Shown here one piece after another: positions 1 through 9,489 of a stretch of DNA of 64,000 nt. Below the pieces are notes generated by a model that saw only the letters and a program-made list of their open reading frames with translations, searched no databases and had not been told where the DNA came from. Numbering within the stretch: the first letter of the stretch is position 1; each line of letters begins with the position of its first letter. The stretch covers positions 61,214,001 through 61,278,000 of the forward strand of contig OX031057.1 of assembly GCA_943736015.1 (NCBI GenBank), written 5' to 3'. The DNA comes from Tridacna crocea. Taxonomy: Eukaryota > Mollusca > Bivalvia > Cardiida > Cardiidae. Both the position numbers and the translations under genes were made by a program.

Positions 1-207
1 TCTCAACCAAATAACAAAATTTTCAATTTCTCTGAATTGAAATCAATTGCAAACATGTTAATAAATGTGAGTCAAACATTGGAATTTGTTTTGGGCAGGG
101 TAGAAAACAAAGTGGGAAAAGGAGAAAATGCTGATTACCAGCATTTTCTCCTTTTCCCACGATGTTTTCTAAAGTTTCCTACTCAGGGTGGTGTGGTAAA
201 GGATTAA
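1..207 (-). mobile_element. Family A TTAA hairpin MITE, cut by window start
   Basis: The central palindrome is at about 110-170 (AAAGTGGGAAAAGGAGAAAA... with its complement around GATTACC). The right border reads GTGTGGTAAAGGATTAA, with the TTAA at 204-207. The left half is decayed, and its outermost bases lie before position 1. Confidence 0.85.
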
Positions 208-415
208 TCCTTTCACAAAACAACAAATTTCAGACTTTTCAAGATTAAAAGCACCTTCAAAATTTAAAAGCACCAAACAATGACAAACCCAAAAGTGGTA
301 AAAATGAACTGACACTCTTTGAAAAGATCACGTTGATTACCACCATTTTCCTGTAAAGTTTTCAAAAGGCCCTTCTTCGAAATCATTCAAACACAGGATT
401 GTTTGGTACAGACAA
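204..415 (-). mobile_element. Decayed family A copy sharing TTAA with the previous one
   Basis: It starts TTAATCCTTTCACAAAACAAC, a family A end, and finishes near CAGGATTGTTTGGTA. The hairpin has decayed to GATTACCACCATTTTCC. The TTAA at 204-207 serves both copies. Confidence 0.5.
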
Positions 416-800
416 AACACAGCCAAAAACATTAATCCTTGCACTAACTAAATTCCTTTACTAGTTCACATCCATATTCTGACAGAAAGACAAGGGTGAT
501 AAAGTATCGATTGGCAAAAATATCACAAGCGTGACGTCAATTATACGTACCACATTTTATTCCCGAGTACTGAGTGTTTCTTCAAAGAAAATGCAATAAA
601 ATGACCATCAAATAATTGACCAATAACTGCATGTGATATGAAGATGTCACCGCCAATCAAACTAGTAAACAATCCACATAACTGTCAATTTTTCACATCA
701 TGTATACTCTACACCATAAATAGAACCCTTCTGATATTTTCAACCACTTCTCTTTCAAAAATTTGACCTGTCATTTGAAAAGGGACCATCTAGGAACTGC
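416..800. other. No recognisable feature
   Basis: AT-rich sequence with no credible exon, tandem repeat or inverted repeat. If the minus-strand gene model is right, this is intron. Confidence 0.5.
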
Positions 801-1080
801 AAAAAGCATCAATCCTGGTCAGACGGCGTGAAGTGCGCATGCGCAGGCTGACCAGGATTGACACTTTTCGCTTTAATGACACTTTCTGTATGAAGAGTGG
901 TCATTGTACTGTACCTATAATATTATACAATCATTTTTGAATTATCGTCTCAAACTGACCTGAACTACTGTTGATCTGTTTTCATCTAATTGATGTACGG
1001 AATTCCCAGATGGTCTCTTTTTGGTGATGGGTCACATTAATATCAACTGACTATTGAAACAACAAATTTTCTACTTGTTC
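800..1080. repeat. Family E palindromic repeat (CAGGCTGACC type)
   Basis: An inverted repeat TCAATCCTGGTCAG (809-822) / CTGACCAGGATTGA (848-861) is followed by ACACTTTTCGCTTTAATGAC and TGTATGAAGAGTGGTCAT. The same arrangement recurs at 29.26 kb and 45.13 kb, and a related copy lies at 53.5 kb. Non-coding. Confidence 0.65.
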
Positions 1081-1087
1081 CAATTAA

Positions 1088-1842
1088 AGGTGGCCCTTCA
1101 GATTTTGAGACTAAAATTTTACAAAAGTACAAAAAATCATCCTTAAACTCCCAAAGTCTTACAATTTTCATTTATAAAACCCCAGAAGTCGAAAACCATC
1201 CAACAATTACAAAGAAATTAGAGATTTACTACACCCCAGGTCAACACCGACAGGAAACATATTTTATTTTTACACGAGCAACTCGCTCATTTACATACCA
1301 GAAATACACCGTCGAAGCTTCAAACATAGCGTCCGAAGAAGATATTATGAAAAATAAGTACATGTCTGTTATGTTATGGAATTTAGGCGTCATTAGTTTC
1401 GTGCCATTATTCCAACAATGCTTTTTTTCATTTTTGGCACGAAATCTCAAAATAGCTTAAGAGGCTACGTAGCCTTTTCACTCTTTACCACACAATCCCG
1501 ACATTTAACAACCCTGAGAAAGAAGCCTTTTGAAAACACTGTGGGAAAAGGAGAAAATGTTGGTAACCAGCATTTTCTCCTTTTCCCACTGTATTTTCTA
1601 TCCTTCCCAAACCAAATTTTAATCTTCAATCGCCTTTATTTTGTCATCTGCAAATGCATTCAATTTGGACCAGTCTAAAATTTTGTCGTTTGGTAAAGAA
1701 TTAAAGGAATACCATTTAAAAAAATTTGGGGGGAAATTTTATGATTCTTATTTATTTATGATTTGTATTGTTTTTTCATATATTCAATGATACGGTTTTT
1801 TTTTTTAATTTGTTGTGATGTGAAAATTCTAAATACCCACCT
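1088..1842. mobile_element. TTAA-bounded AGGTGG element, copy 1 (interrupted)
   Basis: It starts AGGTGGCCCTTCAG right after TTAA (1084-1087) and ends CCACCT right before TTAA (1843-1846). It aligns along its length with 17760-18311. A family A MITE (1481-1700) sits inside it, so the element is about 530 bp without the insert. It encodes no transposase. TTAA duplication fits a piggyBac- or Kolobok-type non-autonomous element; the superfamily is inferred. Confidence 0.8.
1481..1700 (+). mobile_element. Family A hairpin MITE with visible empty site
   Basis: It runs from CTCTTTACCACACAATCCCG to TTGTCGTTTGGTAAAGAA. The borders are TTCA (1477-1480, a decayed TTAA) and TTAA (1701-1704). The paralogous element at 17760-18311 has the uninterrupted site GCCTTTTAAGGGAATACC. 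The hairpin around 1545-1590 is nearly perfect. Confidence 0.92.
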
Positions 1843-1849
1843 TTAAAGG

Positions 1850-2222
1850 AAATTATCTCTTGAATGGTAAAACAAAATGTGGGAAAAGGTGGAAAATCTA
1901 GTTACTAGCATTTTCTTCCTTTACCACCATATTTTAATTCTTTATCAAATGACACCTGTAGACTTATCCAAATTGAAAGCATGTGCAGATCACAAGATAA
2001 AAATGTGACCGAAAAATATTAACACGTAACCATACGGCAAAATTTTAGACCTATCCAAAGCATTTTGCAGATGACAATTTTAAAGTGGCGCAAATGGTGC
2101 ACTTTTACTTTGATTGGGTGGAAAACTTTGTGGGAAAAGGAGAAAATGCTGGTTACCAGCATTTTCTCCTTTTCCCACGGTTTTCTTTCTCAGAGTCGTT
2201 AATAATCCGGATGGTGTGATAT
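1850..2222 (-). mobile_element. Two family A remnants, one nearly complete
   Basis: A decayed hairpin lies at about 1875-1920. A better copy runs from TTAA at 2019 to about 2222 (GGATGGTGTG), with its palindrome at about 2130-2180 (GGTTACC centre). The right arm of that palindrome has lost a few bases. Confidence 0.7.
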
Positions 2223-2323
2223 TTGTGGTTAAAATAAAATTTTCTCATGATCATTGAAATTCAGAATAGGATTGACACATTCTTTTTCTAAAGATGAGAA
2301 ACTTTCGGACAATATGATAATTG

Positions 2324-2520
2324 TTATCTCTTTACCACACAATTCCGCCTTTTAACGACCCTAAGAAAGAAGCTTTTTGAAAACATTGTTGGAAAAGGAG
2401 AAAATGTTTTCTACCTTTCCAGAAACAGCTTTAAATATTGGAGCCAAATATATTTTGTCCTGTGCAATAATGCATTCAATTTGGACAATGCTACAATTAT
2501 GTTGTTTGGTAAAGAGTTAA
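2324..2520 (+). mobile_element. Family A copy with collapsed hairpin
   Basis: Both ends are intact (CTCTTTACCACACAATTCCG ... GTTTGGTAAAGAGTTAA). The centre reads GGAAAAGGAGAAAATG directly joined to TTTTCTACC, so one palindrome arm is gone. The right TTAA (2517-2520) is shared with the next element. Confidence 0.85.
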
Positions 2521-2746
2521 CTCTTTACCTGATATGCCAATTCGAGGCTATTCCATTTCAGCAGCAAATAAAGATATGATGTCAAAAATATGGATAAATG
2601 AGGATACAAATATCTGATTGAGTGGAAAACATTGTGGGAAAAGGAGAAGTTGCTCGTTACGAGCAATTTCTCCTTTTCCCACAATGTTTTCAAAAGCTGT
2701 CTGTTGTTGATACGTCAAAATGAGTATCTATGGAGTAAAGGGTTAA
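2517..2746 (-). mobile_element. Family B TTAA hairpin MITE
   Basis: The palindrome GGAGAAGTTGCTCGTTACGAGC and complement lies at about 2628-2690. The right end GAGTATCTATGGAGTAAAGGG precedes TTAA 2743-2746. The interior differs from family A, but the terminal bases and TTAA borders are like it. Confidence 0.8.
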
Positions 2747-2915
2747 GCTGTTCCTAGCCTCACCCAGTACAGCAATGAATAAACTAAACAGACAATGTCA
2801 GTACGGAGGAGAAGACTTGAAAGGTACAGTTTTGAGGCTTGAGACTTTAGAATACCTCTATAGCTGATATTCTGTGTCTTCTCATCTTCTACATGTACAT
2901 TGACAACAAAAGCAA
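2747..2915. other. No recognisable feature
   Basis: Short spacer between two MITE clusters, without repeat or coding signal. Confidence 0.5.
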
Positions 2916-3143
2916 TTAACTCATTACCAAACAACAAAATCTTTGGCTTGTCCAAATTGAAAGCATTTGCAGATGACAAAAAAAAGGGGCTGAAAATTCG
3001 AAATTTGTTTTGTGAAGGGTAGAATACATTGTGGGAAAAGGAGAAAATGCTGGTTTACAGCAGTTTCTCCTTTTCCAACAATGTTTTCTAAAGGATTCTT
3101 TCTCAGGGTCGTCAACAGTAGGGATTGTGTGGTAATGAGTTAA
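2916..3143 (-). mobile_element. Family A MITE, first of three abutting copies
   Basis: TTAACTCATTACCAAACAAC ... GTGTGGTAATGAGTTAA. The loop is changed to GGTTTACAGCAG. It shares TTAA 3140-3143 with its right neighbour. Confidence 0.9.
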
Positions 3144-3371
3144 TCCTTTACCACACGATTCTGCATACTGATGACTCTGAGAAAGACAGCTTTTGAAAAC
3201 ATTGTGGGAAAAGGAGAAAATGCTGGTAACCAGCATTTTCTGTTTTTCCCAGAATGTTTTCTACCCTTCCCAAATCAAATTTCAATTTTTCAGTGACCTT
3301 TATTTTGTTGTGTGCAAATGCTTTCAATTTGGTTCAGTCCAAAAATTTTATTTGGTAAGTTAAAGAATTAA
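3140..3371 (+). mobile_element. Family A MITE, second of three abutting copies
   Basis: TTAATCCTTTACCACACG ... GGTAAGTTAAAGAATTAA, in the opposite orientation to its left neighbour. The palindrome is at about 3198-3262. It shares TTAA 3368-3371 with the next copy. Confidence 0.9.
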
Positions 3372-3562
3372 CCCATTACCACACAATCTCTACTTTTGAC
3401 GACCCTGAGAAAGAAGCCTTTAGAAAACATAGTCGGAAATGGAGAAAAATGCTAGTAACCAGCAAAAGACAAATTTAAAATCTTTAGTCACTTTTGTCTT
3501 CTGCAAATGCTTTCAATTTGGACCAGTCCAAAAGTTTGTCGTTTGATAAGTTAAAGAGTTAA
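3368..3562 (+). mobile_element. Family A MITE, third of three abutting copies
   Basis: It starts TTAACCCATTACCACACAAT and ends TTAAAGAGTTAA (TTAA 3559-3562). Most of the right palindrome arm is deleted after GCTAGTAACCAGC. Confidence 0.85.
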
Positions 3563-3650
3563 TAGAAAATGAGAGTGAAAATAATGTAAAAACTCATGTG
3601 AACAACACAGTGTAGAGGCCCAGTAAAGGCCAAAATATCAATTGCAAAAG

Positions 3651-3825
3651 TTAACTCTACACAAAATGTAAAGCATTTGCAGATAACAAAAGTAAATATG
3701 TTCAAAAAGTGAAATGCGCCTTTGGAAGAGTAGAAAACAATGTTGGAATAGGAGGAAATGCTGGTAGCACCAATTTCTCCTTTTCCAACAATGTTTTCAA
3801 AAAGCTTCTTCCTCAAGATTGTTAA
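3651..3825 (-). mobile_element. Family A MITE, 5'-shortened
   Basis: The left end TTAACTCTACACAAAATG lacks part of the usual arm. The hairpin GTTGGAATAGGAGGAAATGC is at about 3740-3795. The right TTAA 3822-3825 is shared with a family C element. Confidence 0.7.
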
Positions 3826-4027
3826 CCCTTAGGCTGCTTAGTGCAACTCACAAACCTTTTGCATACAGTGTAGATCAAGATCAGACTGCACAGAACATGC
3901 TGTCTGATCTTTGATCTACACTGTCCGATAAAAAGATAGTGATGATTATTGTCCTAAAAATTACCTTGAAATAGCAACCTTTTGGATTTTAGTATCAACT
4001 TGAAGGTATCAGAAGGACAAGGGTTAA
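3822..4027 (+). mobile_element. Family C TTAA palindromic MITE
   Basis: TTAACCCTTAGGCTGCTTAG ... GGACAAGGGTTAA. The palindrome GTGTAGATCAAGATCAGAC / GTCTGATCTTTGATCTACAC is at about 3869-3926. The end bases TTAACCCTT/AAGGGTTAA resemble those of family A. Confidence 0.8.
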
Positions 4028-4113
4028 AACTTAAGATTTTTTTGATAAAGAGATAAAGGTTCACATCAAACAAAGCGAAACACCATTTTGCCGAGAAAAA
4101 ATGGTTCACTTAC

Positions 4114-4277
4114 TGGATCCGAGTCCTCTGCTCGTCTGTCTCCGTTGACTTGTATCTTTGGCTTACCGGGTGGAAGACCATGAGTGGAGGAGTTGGATGG
4201 ACGACGTTTAATCAAGCCTTTTACATCTTCACGGAATGATCTGGCCTTCTTTAACATTTTTGAGCTGGTACCTTTCT
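4114..4277 (-). CDS. Internal coding exon of an unidentified gene
   Basis: Read on the minus strand, an acceptor with a T-rich tract (TTCATTTTTTAG) is followed by 164 nt of open frame and a strong donor (CCA|GTAAGTG). The reading frame enters in phase 1 and leaves in phase 0. The peptide is basic and then polar: it contains KKARSFREDVKGLIKRR, then a serine/proline-rich part (SNSSTHGLPPGKPK) and an acidic end (RRAEDSDP). Base composition is clearly richer in GC than the surrounding sequence, and nothing repetitive overlaps it. I do not recognise the family. The basic helix-like stretch followed by a low-complexity linker would fit an intracellular regulatory or scaffold protein, but that is only a guess. 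Exons at 14182-14214 and 33981-34005 join it in frame. The following exon would lie below position 1 or be unrecognised between 1 and 4113. Confidence 0.8.
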
Positions 4278-4546
4278 CTAAAAAATGAAATATAAATAAA
4301 TCAGAATTTGTTAATAAATCAATATGTCATTCACATAGCCTGGCATTCAGGCCCTGCATTTAAGTCATTCTAATAAACAAGGTACACAACCACATCAACT
4401 CACAGAAATATGTGTTGTTACTTGCCCTTCTTCTGAAATACAGAATCAGACATTCAGAATATTGAGAACACAGAGTTTTCATTTTGCAGTTTTCCTTGAT
4501 GATTTTGGTTTAATGAAAAGGCTCTATTTAACGGACTGTCACCAGT
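4278..4546. other. Non-repetitive intron-like sequence
   Basis: Upstream of the exon acceptor on the minus strand. AT-rich with no repeat family recognised. Confidence 0.5.
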
Positions 4547-4554
4547 CTAGTCAT

Positions 4555-5719
4555 TAGTGGTGGGCCGATGATCGACTATAGTCGAAAGTCAGTTGGTTTT
4601 GGCTTCCGATTCCGATAATCGATTGAGAAATCCCGGAATCGATTGTAGTCGGTTGATAAGCTGGCTTGGTGCCAAAATTTGAATTCTGGTTTTTAACGCT
4701 TTGTTTTGTGACTATTATCAATCACAATCTTGGATTTTAAACATAGTAGATAACAAACACGAAAACTGGCTGAAAAATGAGAAACGAATTTTTGTCCATG
4801 AATGTCTTGACAAAAGTTGACAACTCAGCAAGCTTCCCTGAGCCCGGGTTTTGACATTGGCAAATTTGAAATGACCTGTCTTTGGCGGTGAAAGATATTT
4901 ACCTAAATGTCAATCTGAGGCATGAAGTTATCATCTAAAATTTCATATAACCTAGCTTGCATTCATCGGGCAGAAAAGTTGATTAAATACGATAAGTATA
5001 AAATGCGAAGGACACCCGGATGATAATGAAGCTGGCAAGTCTATTATGACAGAGTAACGAAGGTGTTATTCCTCTTCTCTAGTGTAAAGTGACATCATTT
5101 TAAGTTACTTGCTATTTAAACTGACTAAATGATGTCAAATCATGTAGTAATACTTCTCCAGAAACTAATTGTCAATAAAAAATAGATCGCCAAAAAAGCG
5201 CGAAAACCCATGCCACTACCGTGAGCAGTGTGGCATCGTCCGATCAGAGAGACTTCAAACCATCTTCTTATCTTTAATAATGAATTTTAAAAGTGAATTT
5301 ACGCAAATTTCTGAATAAAGCAATAAGTGGAAGTTAAAATTCTGTTCATGAGTGGAAAAAAATGTTGTTTTATGAAATGAAAATATAGTGGGGGCAGGGG
5401 GGGATGGGAGAAAGACGGTCGTCTGCAAATGTTTGAACTATAAGGTATATGTCTGATTCTTTTTTAACTCGTTTGGAAATTATAAGGAACAAAATGAATA
5501 ATATTGATTAAAGTGCAGAATACAACATCTTTATAAATTTAATACATGAAGACTTGTCATGTTTACCTACAATATTGTCACAGTATTTTTAGCAAAAAGT
5601 CATTCTCAGTTAAATGGAGTGACACTCTAAACCGATTGTACTATCGATAGCTAGTTGGTTTGGTCTTCCGATTACAAAGCGATAATCGATTGAGATTTTA
5701 AACCGATTGCCCAACACTA
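4555..5719 (+). mobile_element. hAT-like non-autonomous transposon, copy 1
   Basis: Ends TAGTGGTGGGC ... GCCCAACACTA form a short terminal inverted repeat. The 8-bp duplication CTAGTCAT lies at 4547-4554 and 5720-5727. Subterminal GATAATCGATTG motifs occur at both ends (about 4614 and 5690). There is no transposase frame in 1165 bp. It is nearly identical to 18555-19717. The 8-bp duplication and TAGTG ends are characteristic of the hAT superfamily. Confidence 0.93.
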
Positions 5720-5772
5720 CTAGTCATTCACAGTGCAAGCTTTGAACCAAATGTTGTAGTCACAAACCCCTG

Positions 5773-5957
5773 GGCCCGTATTCACCAACCATTCTTAAGA
5801 ACATTCTTTGTCTTATTCTCCAGAATTTTCTATATTTGTAAGTAACACAACTTCTGATTGGTTAAACCAAATGGTTTAGCCAATCAGAAGTTGTGTTACT
5901 TACAAATTCAGAAAATAAGACTAAGAATACTCTCAATAATGATTGGTGATACTGGCC
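5773..5957. mobile_element. PIF/Harbinger-like palindromic MITE, copy 1
   Basis: GGCCCGTATTCACCAA ... GGTGATACTGGCC, almost fully self-complementary around GGTTAAACCAAATGGTTTAGCC. The flanks are CTG and CTT, a possible decayed 3-bp duplication. The second copy at 19943 has an exact CTG duplication. Confidence 0.8.
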
Positions 5958-5970
5958 CTTGAGTACTGAA

Positions 5971-6199
5971 TTAACTCTTTACCACGCGACAAAATTTCAG
6001 ACTGGTTCAAATTGAAAGCATTTGCAGACAACAAAATAAAGGTGATTGAAAAATTGAAATTTGATCTGGAAAGGGTAGAAAACACTGAGGGAAAAGAAGA
6101 AAATGCTGGTTACCAGTATTTTCTCCTTTTCCTACAGTGTTTTCAAAAGGCTTCTGTCTCAGGGCTGTTAAAAGTCGGGTTTGTATAGTAAAGAGTTAC
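5971..6199 (-). mobile_element. Family A MITE
   Basis: TTAACTCTTTACCACGCGAC ... GTATAGTAAAGAGTTAC. The hairpin shows ACTGAGGG against CTACAGT, so the arms are partly diverged. Confidence 0.88.
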
Positions 6200-6319
6200 T
6201 GAAGTGAACCTTTTGGATGAGGATTATATGAAATATGTAACATGGCAGCCAGTGTATATCAAAGATCAGGCTACTTAAGTTTTGAAAAACAGCTTTAGCA
6301 GAACCTTTACAGTTTTTGG

Positions 6320-6548
6320 TTGAACCATTTCCGCACAATCCCTACTTTTAAAAACCCTGAGAAAGAAGCCTTTAGAAAACATTGTGGGAAAAGGAGGAAA
6401 TGCTGGTAACCAGCATTTTCTCCCTTTCCCACAATGTTTTCTACCCTTCACATAACAAATTTCAAACTTTCAGTCACTTTTATTTTGTGGTCTGCAATTG
6501 CTTTTGATTTGGACCAGTCTAAAATTTTGTCGTTTGGTAATGAGTTAA
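6320..6548 (+). mobile_element. Family A MITE
   Basis: Left border TTGA, right TTAA (6545-6548). The palindrome CATTGTGGGAAAAGGAGGAA... is at about 6380-6440, with one arm difference (GGAGG against TCTCCC). Confidence 0.88.
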
Positions 6549-6579
6549 TTTGAACTTATAATTATATGAATGTCCTGCC

Positions 6580-6947
6580 CTTAAAACTGGCATTTTCTCC
6601 TTTTCCAACAATGCTATCATGTCTTCCTTCAGACAGAATTACTATCATTACAGCCAGGTTTAATCGGTCATCTGCAAAAGCTTTTGATTTGGAGAAGTGT
6701 AAAAATTTTGTAGTTCTGTAAAGGGTTAACCCTTTAATCCCTGGTTTTTACGCCCCAGAAGAAAAAGCCTGCTGAAAACATTGCTGGAAAAGGAAAAAAT
6801 GCTAGTAACCAAAATTTTCTCCTTTTCTTACAATGTTTTCTACTCTTTGAAAGTCAAGCTTCAATTTTTGAGTCATGTTTATTTTGTCATCTGCAAATGC
6901 TTTCAATTTGGATAAGTAAACAATTTTGTCGTTTGGCAAAGAGTTAA
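6580..6947 (+). mobile_element. Partial plus full family A MITEs sharing a TTAA
   Basis: A right-half remnant (6580-6729) abuts a complete copy (6726-6947) at TTAA 6726-6729. In the complete copy the loop has decayed (GCTAGTAACCAAAATT). Confidence 0.8.
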
Positions 6948-7169
6948 GAAACCATTTCACTCTTTTACTACTGCAAAAATAAATTGCAGTTTATCAAAGG
7001 CTGAAAATTACATTTCCTCTACAAGATCAAGAGACAGTTCAGTCAAATTCAAAATAATAGTAATTGGACTGGGAAGATCAAGATCAGACTGCAAGTTCTG
7101 TGCAGTCTGATCTTGATCTACACTATCCACAAAAGCTTCTGGTATGGTCTATGGTATGCAAAGAGTTAA
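6944..7169 (+). mobile_element. Family C palindromic MITE
   Basis: A very clean palindrome GATCAAGATCAGACTGCA/TGCAGTCTGATCTTGATC is at about 7076-7122. The right end is GCAAAGAGTTAA. The left limit at TTAA 6944 is inferred from size. Confidence 0.65.
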
Positions 7170-7336
7170 AGTGGGGATGTGAAAAACAGAGTGCTGTAAT
7201 AGATTAAATGCTTATCCCACATTCTGCAAGATACACAAAATTACATATCAAGGGGAATAATCTTGTAAATTTCACACCAATGCAAATGCATTACTTCCCT
7301 TACACTAAACATTTCCTTGCTTCCCCTTTTGGGCTT

Positions 7337-7555
7337 TTAACCCTGTACTCCATAGATACTCATTTCTATGCATTGCTTGTAGGAGCATTTGGAAAACATT
7401 GTGGCTAATGGTGAAATTGCTCGTGATGAACAATTTCACCTTTTGTCACAATGTTTTCTATGTTATAAAAGAAGGTGTCATATAAACATAAGAAACAGCT
7501 TTATCCTTGCTGTTTTTTGGGGTCAATTAGAGATACCATAGAAATGCCTTATTTC
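7337..7555 (+). mobile_element. Family B hairpin MITE
   Basis: It starts TTAACCCTGTACTCCATAG with ATACTCATTTCTA, matching 28164 and the complement of 2746. The hairpin at about 7393-7457 has arms GTGGCTAATGGTGAAATTG / CAATTTCACC. The right end has decayed. Confidence 0.75.
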
Positions 7556-7591
7556 AAAGTTATGTATTTGGGAACACTATCTCCTAATTAG

Positions 7592-7695
7592 ACAGTGTAG
7601 ATCCAAGATCAGACTGCACAGAATGTGCAGTCTAATCTTAATCTACACTGTCAGCAAAAGGTCAGTGAGTCACACTTAGCAGCCTAAGGATTGAA
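7592..7695 (-). mobile_element. Family C remnant
   Basis: The palindrome CAGTGTAGATCCAAGATCAG ... CTACACTGTC is followed by AGCAGCCTAAGGATTGAA, the complement of the family C start. Confidence 0.65.
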
Positions 7696-7904
7696 AGAGG
7701 TTAGCTTATTTGTTTTCACATGACAATTTGTTGAATTTGCGTAATTGACCTTTGGTAACTTACAGTCACATTTTTTTTTGGTGCTCGAAAATTACACTGA
7801 CTTATATTGTTTTACGACCCCAAGTTTTTGAAGCCCTATTTTTTTCGCTTCAGCAAAATTATTGAACCCTTTATTATACAATTCTGACTTTTAGTTGAGT
7901 GCTT

Positions 7905-8169
7905 CAGCAAACAATAAAATTGTAGACTAGACAAACTTGAAAGCATTTGCAGACGACAAAAATTGAAAACTATTTTGGAAAAGGTAGAAAACATTGTGGG
8001 AAGCGGAGAAAATGCTGGTAAGCAGCATTTTCTCCTTTTCCCACAATATTTTCTAAAGACTACAAAATAAATGTAACTCGCATTTTTTTTTTTTGTTTCA
8101 AAAGGGTAGAAAACATTGCAGGAAAAGGGAGGTTGTTCTGAGAGTCTGGATTGTGTAGTAAAGGTTTAA
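7905..8169 (-). mobile_element. Family A copy plus a right-half fragment
   Basis: A near-complete hairpin is at about 7987-8053. A second piece at 8102-8169 joins GGTAGAAAACATTGCAGGAAAA directly to the right end GTGTAGTAAAGGTTTAA, omitting the palindrome's other arm. Confidence 0.7.
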
Positions 8170-8396
8170 TGTAGCAATACAAGTTTTCTTGTAGCTGGAA
8201 AAAAAAGATTCTGGAAAGAAAAAAGATTCCGCCATTATACCTGGTTGATAAAACACAAAAAAGCTTCTCTTTATTTTCTACCAGAAATCAATTAGTTCCT
8301 TACAGTTATCATAGGACAGTGACATGTTCCTCCCACACTCAGACTGTACACACCCTTTTATGAATCCTTTACCACACAATTCAGATTTAAACTGGT

Positions 8397-8624
8397 TTAA
8401 CTCATTACCACACAATCCCTACTTTTGACGCCCCTGAGAAAAAAGCCTTTTGAAAACACTGTAGGAAAAGGAGAAAATGCTGGTAACCAGCATTTTCTCC
8501 TGTTCCCACAGGTTTTCTACCCTTCCCTGAACAAATTTCAATTTTTCAGTCACCTTTATTATGTCGTCTGCAAATGCTTTCAATTTGAACCAGTCTAAAG
8601 TTTTGTCGTGTGGTAAAGAGTTAA
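8397..8624 (+). mobile_element. Family A MITE
   Basis: TTAACTCATTACCACACAAT ... GTGTGGTAAAGAGTTAA. The hairpin arms are ACACTGTAGG and CCCACAGG. A stub of another copy (CCTTTACCACACAATTCAG) precedes it at 8366-8386. Confidence 0.9.
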
Positions 8625-9072
8625 ACGACCTTGAGGAAGAAATCTTATGAAAACGTTGCGGGAAAAGGAGAAAATGCTGGTCACCAAAGTAAATGATAAA
8701 ATGCAACTTGAAATGATAGAAAACGTTGTTGGAAAAAGAGATTGATTGTATGGTGTTTAACACTGTTTTCAACATTATTTCAGTTGTGTCACAGCAGCCA
8801 GTGCACCTTTCCATGCCCTCCTGGAGTTTCTTTTACAACTTACTTCACACAATTTTCTTTCCAAACCACTGGCTGCTTTCCCACATGATCATCGTCGAAA
8901 CAATGGTCAGCGGTGGGAGAGGAATGAATCATGTCACAGTGACTATCATCAATCCTCGGACAGAAATTGGCCGAGCCAGTGGCCATGGAAAAGGAGAAAA
9001 CGCTGATGAATTGATTGATCAATTGATAGAATGGTGTTTAACACCCCTCTCAACATTATTTTGTCATATCCT
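8625..9072 (-). mobile_element. SINE (type S1) fragments inserted in family A debris
   Basis: The complement of the SINE at 42749 occupies about 8741-8985: ATTGATTG tail, TGGTGTTTAACA, CACTGGCTGCTTTCCC and GGCCGAGCCAGTGGCC. It breaks off before the tRNA-like head. A second tail fragment lies at about 9008-9072. Family A hairpin pieces flank both. Confidence 0.65.
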
Positions 9073-9084
9073 TATGAAAGCCCA

Positions 9085-9256
9085 TAATTTTTTATAATGT
9101 CCTGGGTTTCACCAGTACTGGGGTTACAAGGGTTCTAAATTGTCTTCCTAAAGATGCTCTCACAAAGAAAAAACAGTGCTTCCAGTGAGGCTTGAACCCA
9201 TAGTCTCCAGGTTATGAGTCCTGCACTTTACTACTGAGCTATGTAAAACCCGTCTT
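9085..9256 (-). mobile_element. tRNA-derived SINE-like element (third type)
   Basis: On the minus strand the head reads CATAGCTCAGTAGTAAAG (box A-like) and GGTTCAAGCCTCA (box B-like), about 9190-9250. It is followed by a body ending GGTGAAACCCAGGAC. It lacks a tRNA acceptor fold, so it is not a working tRNA gene. Confidence 0.55.
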
Positions 9257-9287
9257 ACAAATAAAAGAGGACAAAATCTTATGGGAG

Positions 9288-9413
9288 TTAACTCTTTCCT
9301 TCAATGTTAACAACACCAAGAGCTTTTATGGACAGAGTAGATCAAGGTCAGACGGTACAGAACGTGCAATCTGATCTCTGATCTATGCTGTCTACTACTT
9401 TATTTTAGGTTAA
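9288..9413 (+). mobile_element. Family C palindromic MITE, short copy
   Basis: Bounded by TTAA 9288-9291 and 9410-9413. The palindrome GTAGATCAAGGTCAGAC / TCTGATCTCTGATCTA is at about 9346-9391. Confidence 0.7.
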
Positions 9414-9489
9414 AGCAAAACTGTTTCTTCATTTGCAGTGAAACTATATTTACCATATAGCCAATGAAAAAGTGTCAATCATTTACTTG

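Noticed and set aside
8419..8814. 131-codon minus-strand frame
   Set aside because: It runs through a family A MITE, SINE debris and hairpin sequence, and the peptide is the translated hairpin seen in many other copies.
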